From contig NZ_FNQZ01000005.1 of NCBI RefSeq assembly GCF_900107545.1, positions 169,357 through 233,356 on the forward strand: 64,000 nt of DNA, read 5' to 3'. Source of the DNA: Pseudobutyrivibrio sp. ACV-2 (GTDB lineage Bacteria; Bacillota; Clostridia; Lachnospirales; Lachnospiraceae). Under the pieces are notes generated by a model. It worked only from the letters and a program-made list of their open reading frames with translations. It made no database searches and was not told the origin of the DNA. Positions 25,788 to 34,030 of this stretch are shown here, piece by piece (the stretch's first letter is position 1; each line of letters begins with the position of its first letter). The position numbers were made by a program, and so were the translations under genes.

Positions 25788-26586
25788 CTTTTCCTCCTTT
25801 TACATTATCTATTCCAACCATGTGATTGAGTGGTCCGCAGCCCCTTCCTAAATTCAGTCCTGCTCCTATGGCGGCTGTGATATAATCCTTTGATTTTTGT
25901 ATTGAATCCTTTAGGGAATATCCCAAAGCCAAGTTTGATGCTATGGCGCTTGAAAGTGTACAGCCAGTCCCATGGGTGTTCTCGCTATCTATTTTTTCTC
26001 CTTCAAACCAGGTGATTTTGCCTCTGTCATACAGCACGTCGCAGGCATCAGCCACACTATGACCGCCTTTTATAAGCACGCTGCATTCGTACTCTCTCCC
26101 CAGAGTGATGGCGGCTTTTTCCATTCCGATTTTATCTACAATGCGACTGTCCATGAGCACTTCAGCCTCTGGAATGTTTGGTGTGATAACTGTGGCAAGC
26201 GGGAAAAGTAAATCTGCCATAACCCTTTCTGTGGAATTTCTCATAAGCCTGCTACCACTTGTTGCAACCATTACAGGATCTACCACAATATTTTTTGCAC
26301 CATACTCCTTAAGCTTTCTTGCAACCACCCTCACCTGTTCAGCCGACGGAAGCATTCCTATTTTCACTGCATCAGCAGGAATATCCACCAGACATGCATC
26401 GATTTGCTTCTCTAAAAATTTTGTACTGACCTCCTCGATTTGAAGAACTCCTGTAGTATTTTGAGCCGTCATCGCTGTAATTGCTGTCATGCCATATACG
26501 CCGTGGGCAGTCATGGTTTTTAAATCTGCCTGAATTCCAGCCCCACCACTACTATCACTACCAGCTATTGATAAAACAACTTTCAT
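25717..26586 (-). CDS. thiD: hydroxymethylpyrimidine (phosphate) kinase ThiD
   Basis: 289 residues, ribokinase fold. SIAGSDSSGGAGIQADLKT at the N-terminus, VVDPVMVATSGSRL, and the C-terminal nucleotide site NTHGTGCTLSSAIASNLA. It phosphorylates HMP phosphate to the diphosphate. The last about 25 residues (after NHMVGIDNVK) read through the thiS start in another frame and are unlike the family, so the natural stop may have been lost by a small deletion. Confidence 0.95.
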   Translation of the reverse strand: MKVVLSIAGSDSSGGAGIQADLKTMTAHGVYGMTAITAMTAQNTTGVLQIEEVSTKFLEKQIDACLVDIPADAVKIGMLPSAEQVRVVARKLKEYGAKNIVVDPVMVATSGSRLMRNSTERVMADLLFPLATVITPNIPEAEVLMDSRIVDKIGMEKAAITLGREYECSVLIKGGHSVADACDVLYDRGKITWFEGEKIDSENTHGTGCTLSSAIASNLALGYSLKDSIQKSKDYITAAIGAGLNLGRGCGPLNHMVGIDNVKGGKDGSDKWQTIRSSRKNGRELSTGT

Positions 26587-26597
26587 AACCTCTCTCC

Positions 26598-27233
26598 TTA
26601 TGCCTCTTTTCGTAACTCCTCAAATTTCACTTTCATTTCCTGGGCTGCCACCTTTGGGGAATCAGCCTTCATTATTGCCGACACTGCACAGACTCCGGCG
26701 ATACTAATTCCTTTCAAAACATCCATATTGGAAGGGTTCAGCCCACCAATAGCATTGACAGGAATAGGCACAGCCTTGCAGATTGCATCTAAAGTGTCAG
26801 TAGATGTCAGAACTGTCTTCACCTTTGTGGTAGTGGGATATATCGCCCCCACTCCCAGATAATCAGCCCCTGCCTCGTATGCAGCCTTTGCCACATCCAC
26901 CCTTTTAGCAGTAGCTCCCAAGATTTTATCGGGGCCGATTATTTTTCTAGCTGTAGCAAGTGGCATATCCTCTGCTCCAACATGAACCCCCTCGGCATCA
27001 ACAGCCAGCATTACATCTACTCTGTCATCAATAATCAGGGGCACATTATATCTTTTAGAAATAGCATGCACAGCTTCTGCCAGCTCAATGTATTCCTTTG
27101 TGGTTCTGTTTTTTTCACGAAGCTGCATCAAAGTAACTCCCCCCTTCAATGCTTCCTCCACGCGAAACAGAAACTCATCCCTCTCGTATAGAGTGCTATC
27201 CGTGATGAAATACAATTCAGTGTTAAAATCCAT
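26598..27233 (-). CDS. thiE: thiamine phosphate synthase ThiE
   Basis: 211 residues from the ATG at 27233, preferred over 27251 because the AGGAGG ribosome-binding site lies between the two. TIM barrel with LMQLREKN, VPLIIDDRVDVMLAVDAEGVHVG, LGVGAIYPTTTK and VNAIGGLNPSN. It couples HMP diphosphate and thiazole phosphate to thiamine monophosphate. First gene of the operon, directly after the riboswitch. Confidence 0.96.
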   Translation of the reverse strand: MDFNTELYFITDSTLYERDEFLFRVEEALKGGVTLMQLREKNRTTKEYIELAEAVHAISKRYNVPLIIDDRVDVMLAVDAEGVHVGAEDMPLATARKIIGPDKILGATAKRVDVAKAAYEAGADYLGVGAIYPTTTKVKTVLTSTDTLDAICKAVPIPVNAIGGLNPSNMDVLKGISIAGVCAVSAIMKADSPKVAAQEMKVKFEELRKEA

Positions 27234-27280
27234 TTCTCCTCCTAACCTCATTCATGATTTACCAGGTGTAAACTGGCAAC

Positions 27281-27317
27281 AAAAAAAGGAAGCCACCTGA
27301 TTTCTCAAATGGCTTCC
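27281..27317 (-). terminator. riboswitch-linked terminator before thiE
   Basis: GGAAGCC/GGCTTCC stem enclosing a 16-base loop, followed on the minus strand by seven T. It contains ATCAGGT, which can alternatively pair with aptamer sequence, as expected for a transcription-terminating TPP riboswitch. Confidence 0.88.
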
Positions 27318-27345
27318 ATAAATATTTACACACAATTAAAAATAT

Positions 27346-27432
27346 GGCATCCCTACGTTGGCATTATCCAAATCAGGTTCTCGGTCGAAGGTCACACCTT
27401 CCTCTCAGCCTGTTTACAAGCTCCCGTCTATT
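27346..27432 (-). ncRNA. TPP riboswitch aptamer (THI element)
   Basis: On the minus strand: ACGGGAGCTTG, AGGCTGAGAGG, GACC, ACCTGATTTGGATAATGCCA and ACGTAGGGA in order, the full thi-box consensus. Controls the seven-gene thiEDSFGHC operon: thiamine diphosphate binding favours the terminator at 27281-27317. Confidence 0.97.
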
Positions 27433-27927
27433 CAATTCTTTAATATAATGCATCATTTCCGTGTAATATGCAACATATTTTTTAATTCATTCATTTTAAT
27501 TTTCTGTCGTCAAGCAGCTTCAGCTAAAATCTAGGCTGTCCTTAATCTCTTTATAATTTGTATAAAGACCTATCATAATTAAATAAACCGGCAAGTCTCT
27601 ACTGTCAACCCGTTCACAAAACTTTTGCCCAAGCTGTTTTTGTATTTCTCTCTATAAAATTCAAAGCATTTGAAAATACTTTCGCCAAAGATCCAATATA
27701 GCGTGCAGTATCTAAAACTGTTCCAACTTTATCTTTTCCTGACCATAGCCTGCAACAAACCATCGTATCGTCCTGATTATAGTTATCCTTGTTAAATGAA
27801 AGGTTTTGCTTTGTTCCCAAACTGAACATTGCCACTTTTCGGCAATGTTAGATAATGTCTCGTAATGTCAAATCCATATCTATCACGCTGGCATTAAAAT
27901 AGATAATTTACCTATAATCCTAAAAAT
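27433..27927. other. gene-poor stretch left of the accessory island
   Basis: Upstream of the riboswitch, 27440-27600 should carry the thi promoter on the minus strand but I do not see a convincing one. A 73-codon minus frame at 27614-27835 (ends RYIGSLAKVFSNALNFIERNTKTAWAKVL) has no ribosome-binding site or recognised family; it may be a fragment of an unknown gene. Nothing else supported. Confidence 0.4.
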
Positions 27928-27963
27928 CCCCGAGGCAGCGCCAGGCGCGCCACCCCGGGGATT
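27928..27963. terminator. strong GC-rich hairpin
   Basis: AATCCCCG/CGGGGATT, 8-bp stem around a GC-rich loop, in otherwise AT-rich sequence; no long T-run on either side. Probably a terminator at the end of the fragment that follows. Confidence 0.5.
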
Positions 27964-27992
27964 AACACTAGAATGTACCCTATATTAAATTT

Positions 27993-28126
27993 TTAATAGA
28001 CTACAAACTCAGCCTCCTGGCAGGTGTAGCCTGAATTTGTAAGGGCATCTGCCTCTGTCTTTGAAATGGTATAAAGAATACATCCATTTGAAGGGTTTGA
28101 AACCTTGTAAACTGTGCTACCTGGCT
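27993..28126 (-). pseudogene. C-terminal fragment with a DUF5648-type repeat
   Basis: The minus frame ending at the TAA at 27993 reads VYKVSNPSNGCILYTISKTEADALTNSGY, then QEAEFVVY. This follows the VYRxYNPxxGxHxYTTxxxExxxLxxxGW pattern of the DUF5648 repeats at the ends of secreted cell-wall proteins. An in-frame TAG at about 28126 cuts it off upstream; the rest of the protein is gone. Confidence 0.6.
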
Positions 28127-28244
28127 ACTTGAAGAGCCAGCAGATACTACCCTTGCATTGCCCTCTACTGTTGAGTACGCGACTACATAGGTAGAGAACA
28201 GGTTCGCATAAATGTAGTCTTAAAAATAAAGCACTCTTCTTCTG

Positions 28245-28352
28245 TCTATTTAATGATGTAACATCCCACCTTTCATCAATGCATTGACGCTGATAAAATT
28301 CTCTCTCAACGGGATTCTCGATTCTCATCAATATACAAACATAGGCTCCCAA
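28245..28352 (-). pseudogene. fragment of a DUF1016 (YhcG-type) nuclease-domain protein
   Basis: The minus frame reads LMRIENPVEREFYQRQCIDERWDVTSLNRQ, matching the N-terminal DUF1016 pattern (LxxIxNPxxRxFYxxxCxxxxWSVRxLxRQ). Only about 35 residues remain before the similarity stops. These proteins are often carried with restriction or mobile genes. Dead fragment. Confidence 0.6.
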
Positions 28353-28415
28353 GCAGCAAATTCACTCTATAAAGTAAAAAGGCGGGTGTTACGTTATGAT
28401 CACAACCGCCGTAAA

Positions 28416-28453
28416 TAAAAAAGCACCTTAGACTATTTCTAATCTAAAGTGCC
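28416..28453 (-). terminator. terminator of the restriction-modification operon
   Basis: GCACTTTAGATTAG/TAGTCTAAGGTGC stem with mismatch, followed on the minus strand by TTTTTTATTT. A second hairpin, GGCGGGTGT/ACAACCGCC, lies just beyond at 28381-28410. Confidence 0.75.
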
Positions 28454-28470
28454 ATGAAGCAATTATTGCC

Positions 28471-29169
28471 TTATTTAAACAATTCTACTTGAGTCTTTAA
28501 TTTCAACATAAATTTGTCAAATGACAATGCTTTGACTGGTTCCTCAATTGTACGTTTTTCTGTATCGATAAACACTAACCATATTGCATCATATAATTTT
28601 TCACTCAACATACGCGTGCACATAATCCTAAATCTATCCAAATAACTATTTTGATAGAAAGCAGAATCAACCTTGAAATGTGGCTCTGGTATCCTTTCAA
28701 TAATACTACGAGATTTTTCATCCGAACGAACTACCATAACATATCCAAAAGCAGGCGGTTGCTCATTTACAAACATATTGTACTTTACAGCTGCAGAGGC
28801 ATCTGTCGCTGAGCCCAACGCTTCTTCAGTTCTATTATTAAAATTGTTTCCATAAGAACTACCTATAGATTTAAGTTCAATAGCACTTACAAGAGCCTTA
28901 CCATCAAAAGCTAAAATATCCCATTGCTTATTCGGACGATACCATCCTGGTATCTCCATTCCACTACTTCCCGTGCAAATATCTGCTTTATCTATGCCAT
29001 ATGAAACCAATTTGTTGGCAATATATTCTGCTAATGGGTCTAAATGTTTTCCAGATGTTACTCCTGCTCTCAAACCTTGGTCAGAACTTCCGCGTAGTTT
29101 TTGATTTTCTGCGGCAGATACTTCTAAATCGAAGACTTGAAACAATGCCTCTTCTAATTCTTTTTCCAT
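28471..29169 (-). CDS. type II restriction endonuclease, XhoI/PaeR7I family
   Basis: 232 residues. KLRGSSDQGLRAGVTSGKHLDP, GSSGMEIPGWYRPNKQWD, then LVSAIELKSIGSSYGNNFNNRTEEA are characteristic of PaeR7I and XhoI (cutting CTCGAG). The PD-(D/E)xK core is WDILAF...IELKS. Its start overlaps the stop of the methyltransferase gene by one base, so the two are coupled. Specificity for CTCGAG is inferred from family. Confidence 0.88.
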   Translation of the reverse strand: MEKELEEALFQVFDLEVSAAENQKLRGSSDQGLRAGVTSGKHLDPLAEYIANKLVSYGIDKADICTGSSGMEIPGWYRPNKQWDILAFDGKALVSAIELKSIGSSYGNNFNNRTEEALGSATDASAAVKYNMFVNEQPPAFGYVMVVRSDEKSRSIIERIPEPHFKVDSAFYQNSYLDRFRIMCTRMLSEKLYDAIWLVFIDTEKRTIEEPVKALSFDKFMLKLKTQVELFK

Positions 29170-30701
29170 TATCCATACAACCTTTCACATATTTTTGTTG
29201 CCTTTGTTCTATCTCTGTCCCTAAAGGCTTTTTTTAGATTTACCTTATCTTCATCACTAATAGATGAATATTGAGGAACTCTTAACTTTCGTAAATACTG
29301 TGCTTGATTCCTAATTACGCCACCACGCATTTTTACACTATTTTGTTCCATCATTTTATAAACAACATCAGATAAAAGAATTCCTCCTAAAATTTCTACA
29401 TCCCATATATCAGAAGTCATCCAATATAAATTATGATGCGGATAATAATGTCCATCTTCATATATTGGTTCAGTCATATTAGACATATCTCTAATTAAAA
29501 GTTTTTCTTGCCTTTGAAGTTCAGTATTAAGTTTGTCGATGGTTCTAAACCATTTATCAGGATACTTTTTAGCTACATGTCTTCCTTTTAATTCATCCTC
29601 GTGCTCATAAAAATAATTTCTAAGTTTAGGATATTCATCAAGTTTCACAAGGTTTCCGTTTTCCCAAGGATTTATTAACCATTTAATTGGTTTAGCTGGA
29701 AAGTGATAATCTTTAATATCTCTCGCATAAGCTAATGGGACTAACCTATCTTCTTCAACTACATTAGGATCTTCCGTAATAAAAACAGCATCCTTACCTG
29801 TTGCTATTCCAATTCCCATCGAAATCCCAGCTTCCTCTATTGTTGGAAAATCTAGAATCTTTTGATTATCATTTGAAATGATGTAGTTAAACGACTTTGA
29901 ATCTGTATCGCATATTCCTTTGCTAAAGTTATCTACTATTTTTTTGGCGCTTACACAATCAAAAGTCGAGTTACAAGTAATATCAACTTTCTCACTCATA
30001 CCACGTTGAATAAGCGAAATGGACGGATATGCAGTTACATCCTGCTCAAAAGCTTCAACATCATGCATTTGACAGTTAAAGCTCAAATACAAATCATTAT
30101 TCTTTAAGAATTCTCTAAATTTTACACCCGACTGATTTTTTTGCCATCTATCTGAACAGATAAAACATAGCTTTCCGGATTCATTCAAAGTTTTTAATCC
30201 TTTTTCCATAAAGGCAATATACATATCTGTCCCCATAGTAAAAGTATCTAATGCTTTACTATAAGCACGTCTAAGCTCTTTAGATATATCCGTAGCTCTG
30301 ATATATGGTGGATTACCTATTACTAAATCAGCCTTATCAATATTTGCTTCAATAAAGTCTTCTTCTCTGAACCAATCATACAGTAAATTATTAACAAGAG
30401 CTTGCTCTATTTGGTACTTACCTAACAACTCTGTTACAGTTTTGCGTACCATAGCCAATGCATCTTTATCAATGTCGTATGCCCTTATACATCCAAGCAT
30501 TTTTAATGGCTCAATTTGATACTTTTTGCATGACTTACATAATCTATCAACTATTTCAATTACAAAACTTCCTTCGCCACAACTAGGCTCTACTATTGTC
30601 ATTAAAGAAAGATTATTTTCAGATGTATAGCCACATAAGTCTAACATCATATCAACTACCCATTGTTTTGTATAAATACATCCATTGTTTTTTTTATTCA
30701 A
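29169..30701 (-). CDS. type II DNA N6-adenine methyltransferase, XhoI/PaeR7I family
   Basis: 510 residues. SAM motif I IVEPSCGEGSFVIEI, motif IV LVIGNPPYIRATDISKEL (NPPY, an N6-adenine type), and a C-terminal target-recognition part with KWLINPWENG and YYPHHNLYW. Protects host DNA from the cognate nuclease downstream. Good agreement with the gamma-type Eco57I/TaqI-like methylases. 15 bp after the RHH gene. Confidence 0.9.
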   Translation of the reverse strand: MNKKNNGCIYTKQWVVDMMLDLCGYTSENNLSLMTIVEPSCGEGSFVIEIVDRLCKSCKKYQIEPLKMLGCIRAYDIDKDALAMVRKTVTELLGKYQIEQALVNNLLYDWFREEDFIEANIDKADLVIGNPPYIRATDISKELRRAYSKALDTFTMGTDMYIAFMEKGLKTLNESGKLCFICSDRWQKNQSGVKFREFLKNNDLYLSFNCQMHDVEAFEQDVTAYPSISLIQRGMSEKVDITCNSTFDCVSAKKIVDNFSKGICDTDSKSFNYIISNDNQKILDFPTIEEAGISMGIGIATGKDAVFITEDPNVVEEDRLVPLAYARDIKDYHFPAKPIKWLINPWENGNLVKLDEYPKLRNYFYEHEDELKGRHVAKKYPDKWFRTIDKLNTELQRQEKLLIRDMSNMTEPIYEDGHYYPHHNLYWMTSDIWDVEILGGILLSDVVYKMMEQNSVKMRGGVIRNQAQYLRKLRVPQYSSISDEDKVNLKKAFRDRDRTKATKICERLYG

Positions 30702-30716
30702 ACAACATCACCTCAT

Positions 30717-30893
30717 TTATTTTATTTCACCAGATTTTTTCTGAATTATTTCTTCGGCTTCTAATAAAGCTGTCCTTCTAACAAATTCACTATATGAAGA
30801 ATAAGCCTCTAATCGAGCTGCTCGTTTCAACTTATCAAGTTCTTCACTACTTACACGTATGCTCATTGAATAGGTCTTTATTTCTTTATCCAT
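30717..30893 (-). CDS. ribbon-helix-helix protein upstream of the methyltransferase
   Basis: 58 residues from the ATG at 30893 (AGGAGG nine bases upstream; the ATG at 30899 is too close to it). KTYSMSIRVSSEELDKLKRAARLEAYSSYSEFVRRTAL is an Arc/CopG-type fold. First gene of an RHH-methylase-nuclease set, so it may regulate the restriction operon like a controller protein; it could equally be an antitoxin left over from another module. No toxin gene is beside it. Confidence 0.75.
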   Translation of the reverse strand: MDKEIKTYSMSIRVSSEELDKLKRAARLEAYSSYSEFVRRTALLEAEEIIQKKSGEIK

Positions 30894-30957
30894 ATACATA
30901 TTCCTCCTAGATTAGTCTACCATTTTCGTGGAACATTTTGAATACATTTACCCACGC

Positions 30958-31098
30958 TTATCTTCTGCTCTTTTCACGGTCTGCCCTCTTGTTCTCCAAT
31001 AGTGATTCTGGCACGGAACAGAACGGAAGGGCGTACTCCTCAAAGAGTTTACCGGCATTGAGGTTTACACGCTCCTCCTTAAAAGTTTCAAAATCCAT
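30958..31098 (-). CDS. 46-residue hypothetical ORF
   Basis: ATG at 31098 with AGAGGA seven bases upstream, ending at 30958. The product starts MDFETFKEERVNLNAGKLFEEY and has a charged C-terminus. Not recognised; it may be the remnant of a mobile-element gene, since the neighbours are decayed. Confidence 0.35.
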   Translation of the reverse strand: MDFETFKEERVNLNAGKLFEEYALPFCSVPESLLENKRADREKSRR

Positions 31099-31136
31099 TT
31101 TTCATCCTCTTTTCTTTGGATTGTGTTTTTGAACGC

Positions 31137-31178
31137 AAAAAACGCCAGCACAGGACTTCATGTCCAGCCTGACGTTTT
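31137..31178 (-). terminator. intrinsic terminator
   Basis: AAAACGTCAG.../...CTGGCGTTTT on the minus strand, imperfect 14-bp stem with inner GGAC/GTCC, followed by TTTTTT. Confidence 0.65.
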
Positions 31179-31206
31179 AAGCTATCGTATTCTTTTGCAA
31201 AAAAAA

Positions 31207-31257
31207 TGTACCGGTGAGCGATGCATCACTCATATGCTTTGGTACATTATAACAATA
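31207..31257 (-). terminator. intrinsic terminator
   Basis: TGTACC/GGTACA with an inner GAGTGATGCATCGCTC dyad, followed on the minus strand by eight T. It would end the broken XRE gene upstream. Confidence 0.6.
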
Positions 31258-31309
31258 TCACAGGTTTTTACCCTGATAAATTCACAATCAATAACGTGGG
31301 GATAACAAT

Positions 31310-31443
31310 TCATAACAAAACATAACGCAGGAATACCAGATAAAACTTTGCCAGCTTGATCGCCACACTTACCGGCATTTTCCTCGTTCCCTTTTCATAT
31401 CTTCTCTTTGACATCCCAAGACATCCGCTACTTCCCGCGAAAA
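31310..31443 (-). pseudogene. frameshifted XRE-family regulator
   Basis: One frame reads REVADVLG, then the next frame continues SKRRYEKGTRKMPVSVAIKLAKFY. Joined, this is the common XRE helix-turn-helix of mobile elements (REVADVLGxSxRRYEKYExGTRxMP). A frameshift plus loss of about three codons after RRYEK breaks the gene. Confidence 0.7.
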
Positions 31444-31662
31444 AAGAATAAAGCTATTTGTCGAACCCACTTCAGAAATAAGAAGGTAGCTTTCTAACTA
31501 AATATTATATAAAATGAAGCCAGAACGTTACGCCGGTCTGGTTTACTTGTAGTGTCTAGATTCATCTTTAAGCAGCAAATACTTATGATTTATTGAGCCG
31601 AATAATTCACCTTTCACGGAGAGCATGCAACTTCCACCCCTAAGTTGACGTTATGTTGCCCA
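31444..31662. other. non-coding spacer
   Basis: AT-rich, no gene. It holds an inverted pair AAGCTA/TAGCTT (31452-31494) and a small hairpin CCAGA/TCTGG (31520-31542). GGGGTCAGGCACC at 31667 is a motif often seen at the edges of small mobile repeats; I cannot assign it further. Confidence 0.4.
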
Positions 31663-32115
31663 CATTGGGGTCAGGCACCATTGTTTCACGAAGATAGAGG
31701 GAATAATAGAATTCACGTGCCCGAATCAGAACTAGAAAACACGTAAAAAGGGGATTGAAAAGATTTTTCGTGTCAAATAGATAGGCTAATGACACGTAAT
31801 ATTAGGATAAAATGAATTATACGTGTCGGATTTGACTCTAGATGGCATGTAGCATGTGGAATCGAGGGAATTTTCGTGTCGGGGTTACCTTTAGAAAGCA
31901 CGAAGATAGAGGGAAAAATAGAATTCACGTGCCCAAATCGGAACTAGAAAGCACGTGGAAAGGGGATTGAAAGGATTTTTCGTGTCAAATAGTTAGGCTA
32001 ATGACACGTAATATTAGGATAAAAAGAATTATACGTGTCGGATTTGACTCTAGATGGCATGTAGCATGTAGAATCGAGGGAATTTTCGTGTCAGGGTTAC
32101 GTTCAGAAGGCAGAA
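31663..32115. repeat. tandem array with exact 53-bp period, eight units in a 4+4 higher-order arrangement
   Basis: CGTGYC begins at 31716, 31769, 31822, 31875, 31928, 31981, 32034 and 32087, every step exactly 53 bp. In seven of the eight units a CACG-like tetranucleotide (CACG, or CATG in the third and seventh units) starts 24 bases later, making a dyad CGTGTC-N18-CACG with a 25-bp spacer. Units 1-4 and 5-8 are near-identical as blocks of 212 bp while neighbours differ at about half the positions, so a four-unit block was duplicated. A degenerate ninth unit may precede (31663). Not coding: 53 is not a multiple of three and no frame stays open. Confidence 0.92.
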
Positions 32116-32210
32116 AAATATTTACTTTGATTCGCTCTATGTTTTATGTGATAGTGAAATACCGTAAGTGGCCCTATTGCGAAAAACTGCGTTTTTCCAA
32201 TTAAAGAATA

Positions 32211-32245
32211 AGCTGCAAAGCCTTTTTTACTGGCTTTGCAGCTTT
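32211..32245. terminator. 12-bp hairpin at the left edge of the AC-rich block
   Basis: AGCTGCAAAGCC and GGCTTTGCAGCT pair perfectly around a 9-base loop, followed by TTTAATT. A smaller hairpin, AAAAACTGCGTTTTT, lies at 32183. Together they separate the 53-bp array from the AC-rich block. Confidence 0.75.
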
Positions 32246-32259
32246 AATTGACCACATCG

Positions 32260-34030
32260 GATCAAGCACCAAGGGCCAATCCAATCCGGAAAAATTTCCG
32301 AAAGGGGGCAAGCAACAAAGGTCAACCATCAAGGAACAAAAGAATAAAACACCACATACAAAATCAAAAAACTTAGAGAAAGAAACATAAATGACAACAA
32401 AAACAACATAAGCCGACCCGGCCGCAGCACCAAAAACAAAAAAACTACCAACGCAAAAAGGATCACGGACAAAATCACACAAAGCATAACAACGCGATAA
32501 GAGGACAAAATCAACAACAACAAAAGCAGCCGCAGACGAAAAACCCCGAATGCCCAGAACGTAACAAACGAATACTAGAACATCTAGAAAAGAAACCAAA
32601 AAACCGCAAACAACAGCAACAGCACCACAAAGAGCAAAATAACAGATTTCAAAAGCAACATCACAAACAACCGTCACCGACTTACCCAAAGGCCAAACTT
32701 ATCCAGATAAAGGAGAAACAAATTCAAGAACAGAACCCACAAAGATCGAAAACCAACTCGACGTCCCGAAATAAATAATAGAAGCCAAAGATCTGTCTCT
32801 TAACATACCAAAGAAAAAAAGACAACCAAAAAAGCCCGCAGAGCAAAAATAAAACACACAACAAGTAACGACACCAAACACTAACACTGAAAAACCACAT
32901 AAAACACCACTTAGACATTTAACACATCCACAGATAGATAATGCTGAAAAAAAACCAGAACAACCACCATCAAAAGGAAAATACAAAGCGCAAAATTAAA
33001 AAAACGATGCAGTCGGAGCAGAAGTAGTATAAAAACCCTAGGCAGATGGGACATAAACACAGCCTACGAAATAGAACCGCAAGCATAAACAATCAATATA
33101 AGCAAAACCACACACAAGCAACAATTATCAATAAAACCACCAAATTAGCGTTCAAAAAGACGAACAACAAACACAAGTACAGCAGAAAACACGTGCAGAA
33201 TAACAAAAGAACACACGCTGTATTAAAACACAAGGCTCAACACAAGATGTAACAGCAGAACGTCAACCAACAAATAGCACAGATCATCTAAAAAATAGTC
33301 CGGCTACCGCAGCTAACAGAGCAACCACAAAAGCAACAGTATTGAAATGAATAACCTGCCCACACCAATCACCAATAGCAAAATAACGACCTTATACATA
33401 AGCAAAAACGATATCAAACGCCAGCCGACATACACAACAAACACACCATTTGCCAACAACAATAAAACAATACCAGGAAACATACCAATGACCATCGCAA
33501 AAACCACCAAAACAGACACAAAAAAATCCCAACTCAGTGGAAAAGCTACATACAACAGTGGCAGAATCAACAAATCGACCCAAAACACGACCGCAATCAC
33601 CACCGACTGAAACGGCACCATTACAAACAAAAAAACAAAATCCCCAAGCATAAAATGCCCAATCACATAAAACAACATAAACCAAAACGGAACTGAATAA
33701 AGCTTCAGAGCCATTAACATTAACAAGACATCGTCACACAAATACAGCACAGCAACACTAAGCAATAAACAAAGCATACTGAGCAGTACCACGAAAAAAA
33801 CAACCAATCCCCGAAATTAATCCATCACATGAAAATAGAAGACCCTAAGATGCCCGAATTAAATCAACGCATAAACCACCGCAGACCTAAACATCTGATT
33901 CACGTACCGGATATGGTCAAGGTCCAGGGCCAGCAGAAGAGCAAGGAGAACCAGTACGAGCAACCTAACAATAAGAAACCCAAGAAGAAGGCCTACAACA
34001 AGAAGAAACACCACCGACAGAACAAGAAGA
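32260..34030. other. 1.8-kb block strongly biased to A and C on the + strand; no credible gene
   Basis: Hand counts: 32401-32460 has A31 C19 G8 T2; 33421-33480 has A30 C19 G5 T6. The surrounding DNA is roughly balanced between strands. The complement is T/G-rich and nearly lacks A, so stop codons are rare and long hydrophobic frames appear on the minus strand (32201-32689, 32699-32986, 33313-33807) that have no family signature and are probably by-products. The + strand frames (for example 33829-34113, Lys/Asn/Gln/His-rich) are equally unconvincing. The right edge lies inside the antitoxin gene. See findings for possible explanations. Confidence 0.8.

Noticed and set aside
27614..27835. 73-codon minus ORF as a real gene
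   Set aside because: No ribosome-binding site, recognised domain or operon context; noted only within the gene-poor stretch.
31663..32115. Possible CRISPR array (regular 28-bp dyads with 25-bp spacers)
   Set aside because: The dyads are not conserved between neighbouring units, the spacers are as repeated as the dyads (units 1-4 equal 5-8), and no cas genes are in the window.
32201..33807. Hydrophobic minus-strand ORFs of 95-164 codons in the AC-rich block
   Set aside because: They arise because the minus strand almost lacks A and hence stop codons; all three codon positions share the bias, there are no convincing ribosome-binding sites, and no family motif is visible.
31700..34030. Diversity-generating retroelement or retron
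   Set aside because: No reverse transcriptase gene, no template/variable repeat pair and no msr/msd-like fold was found in the window.
32260..34030. Known giant bacterial RNAs (GOLLD, ROOL, OLE)
   Set aside because: Those are highly structured with many GC helices; this sequence is poor in G and T on one strand and can form few pairs.
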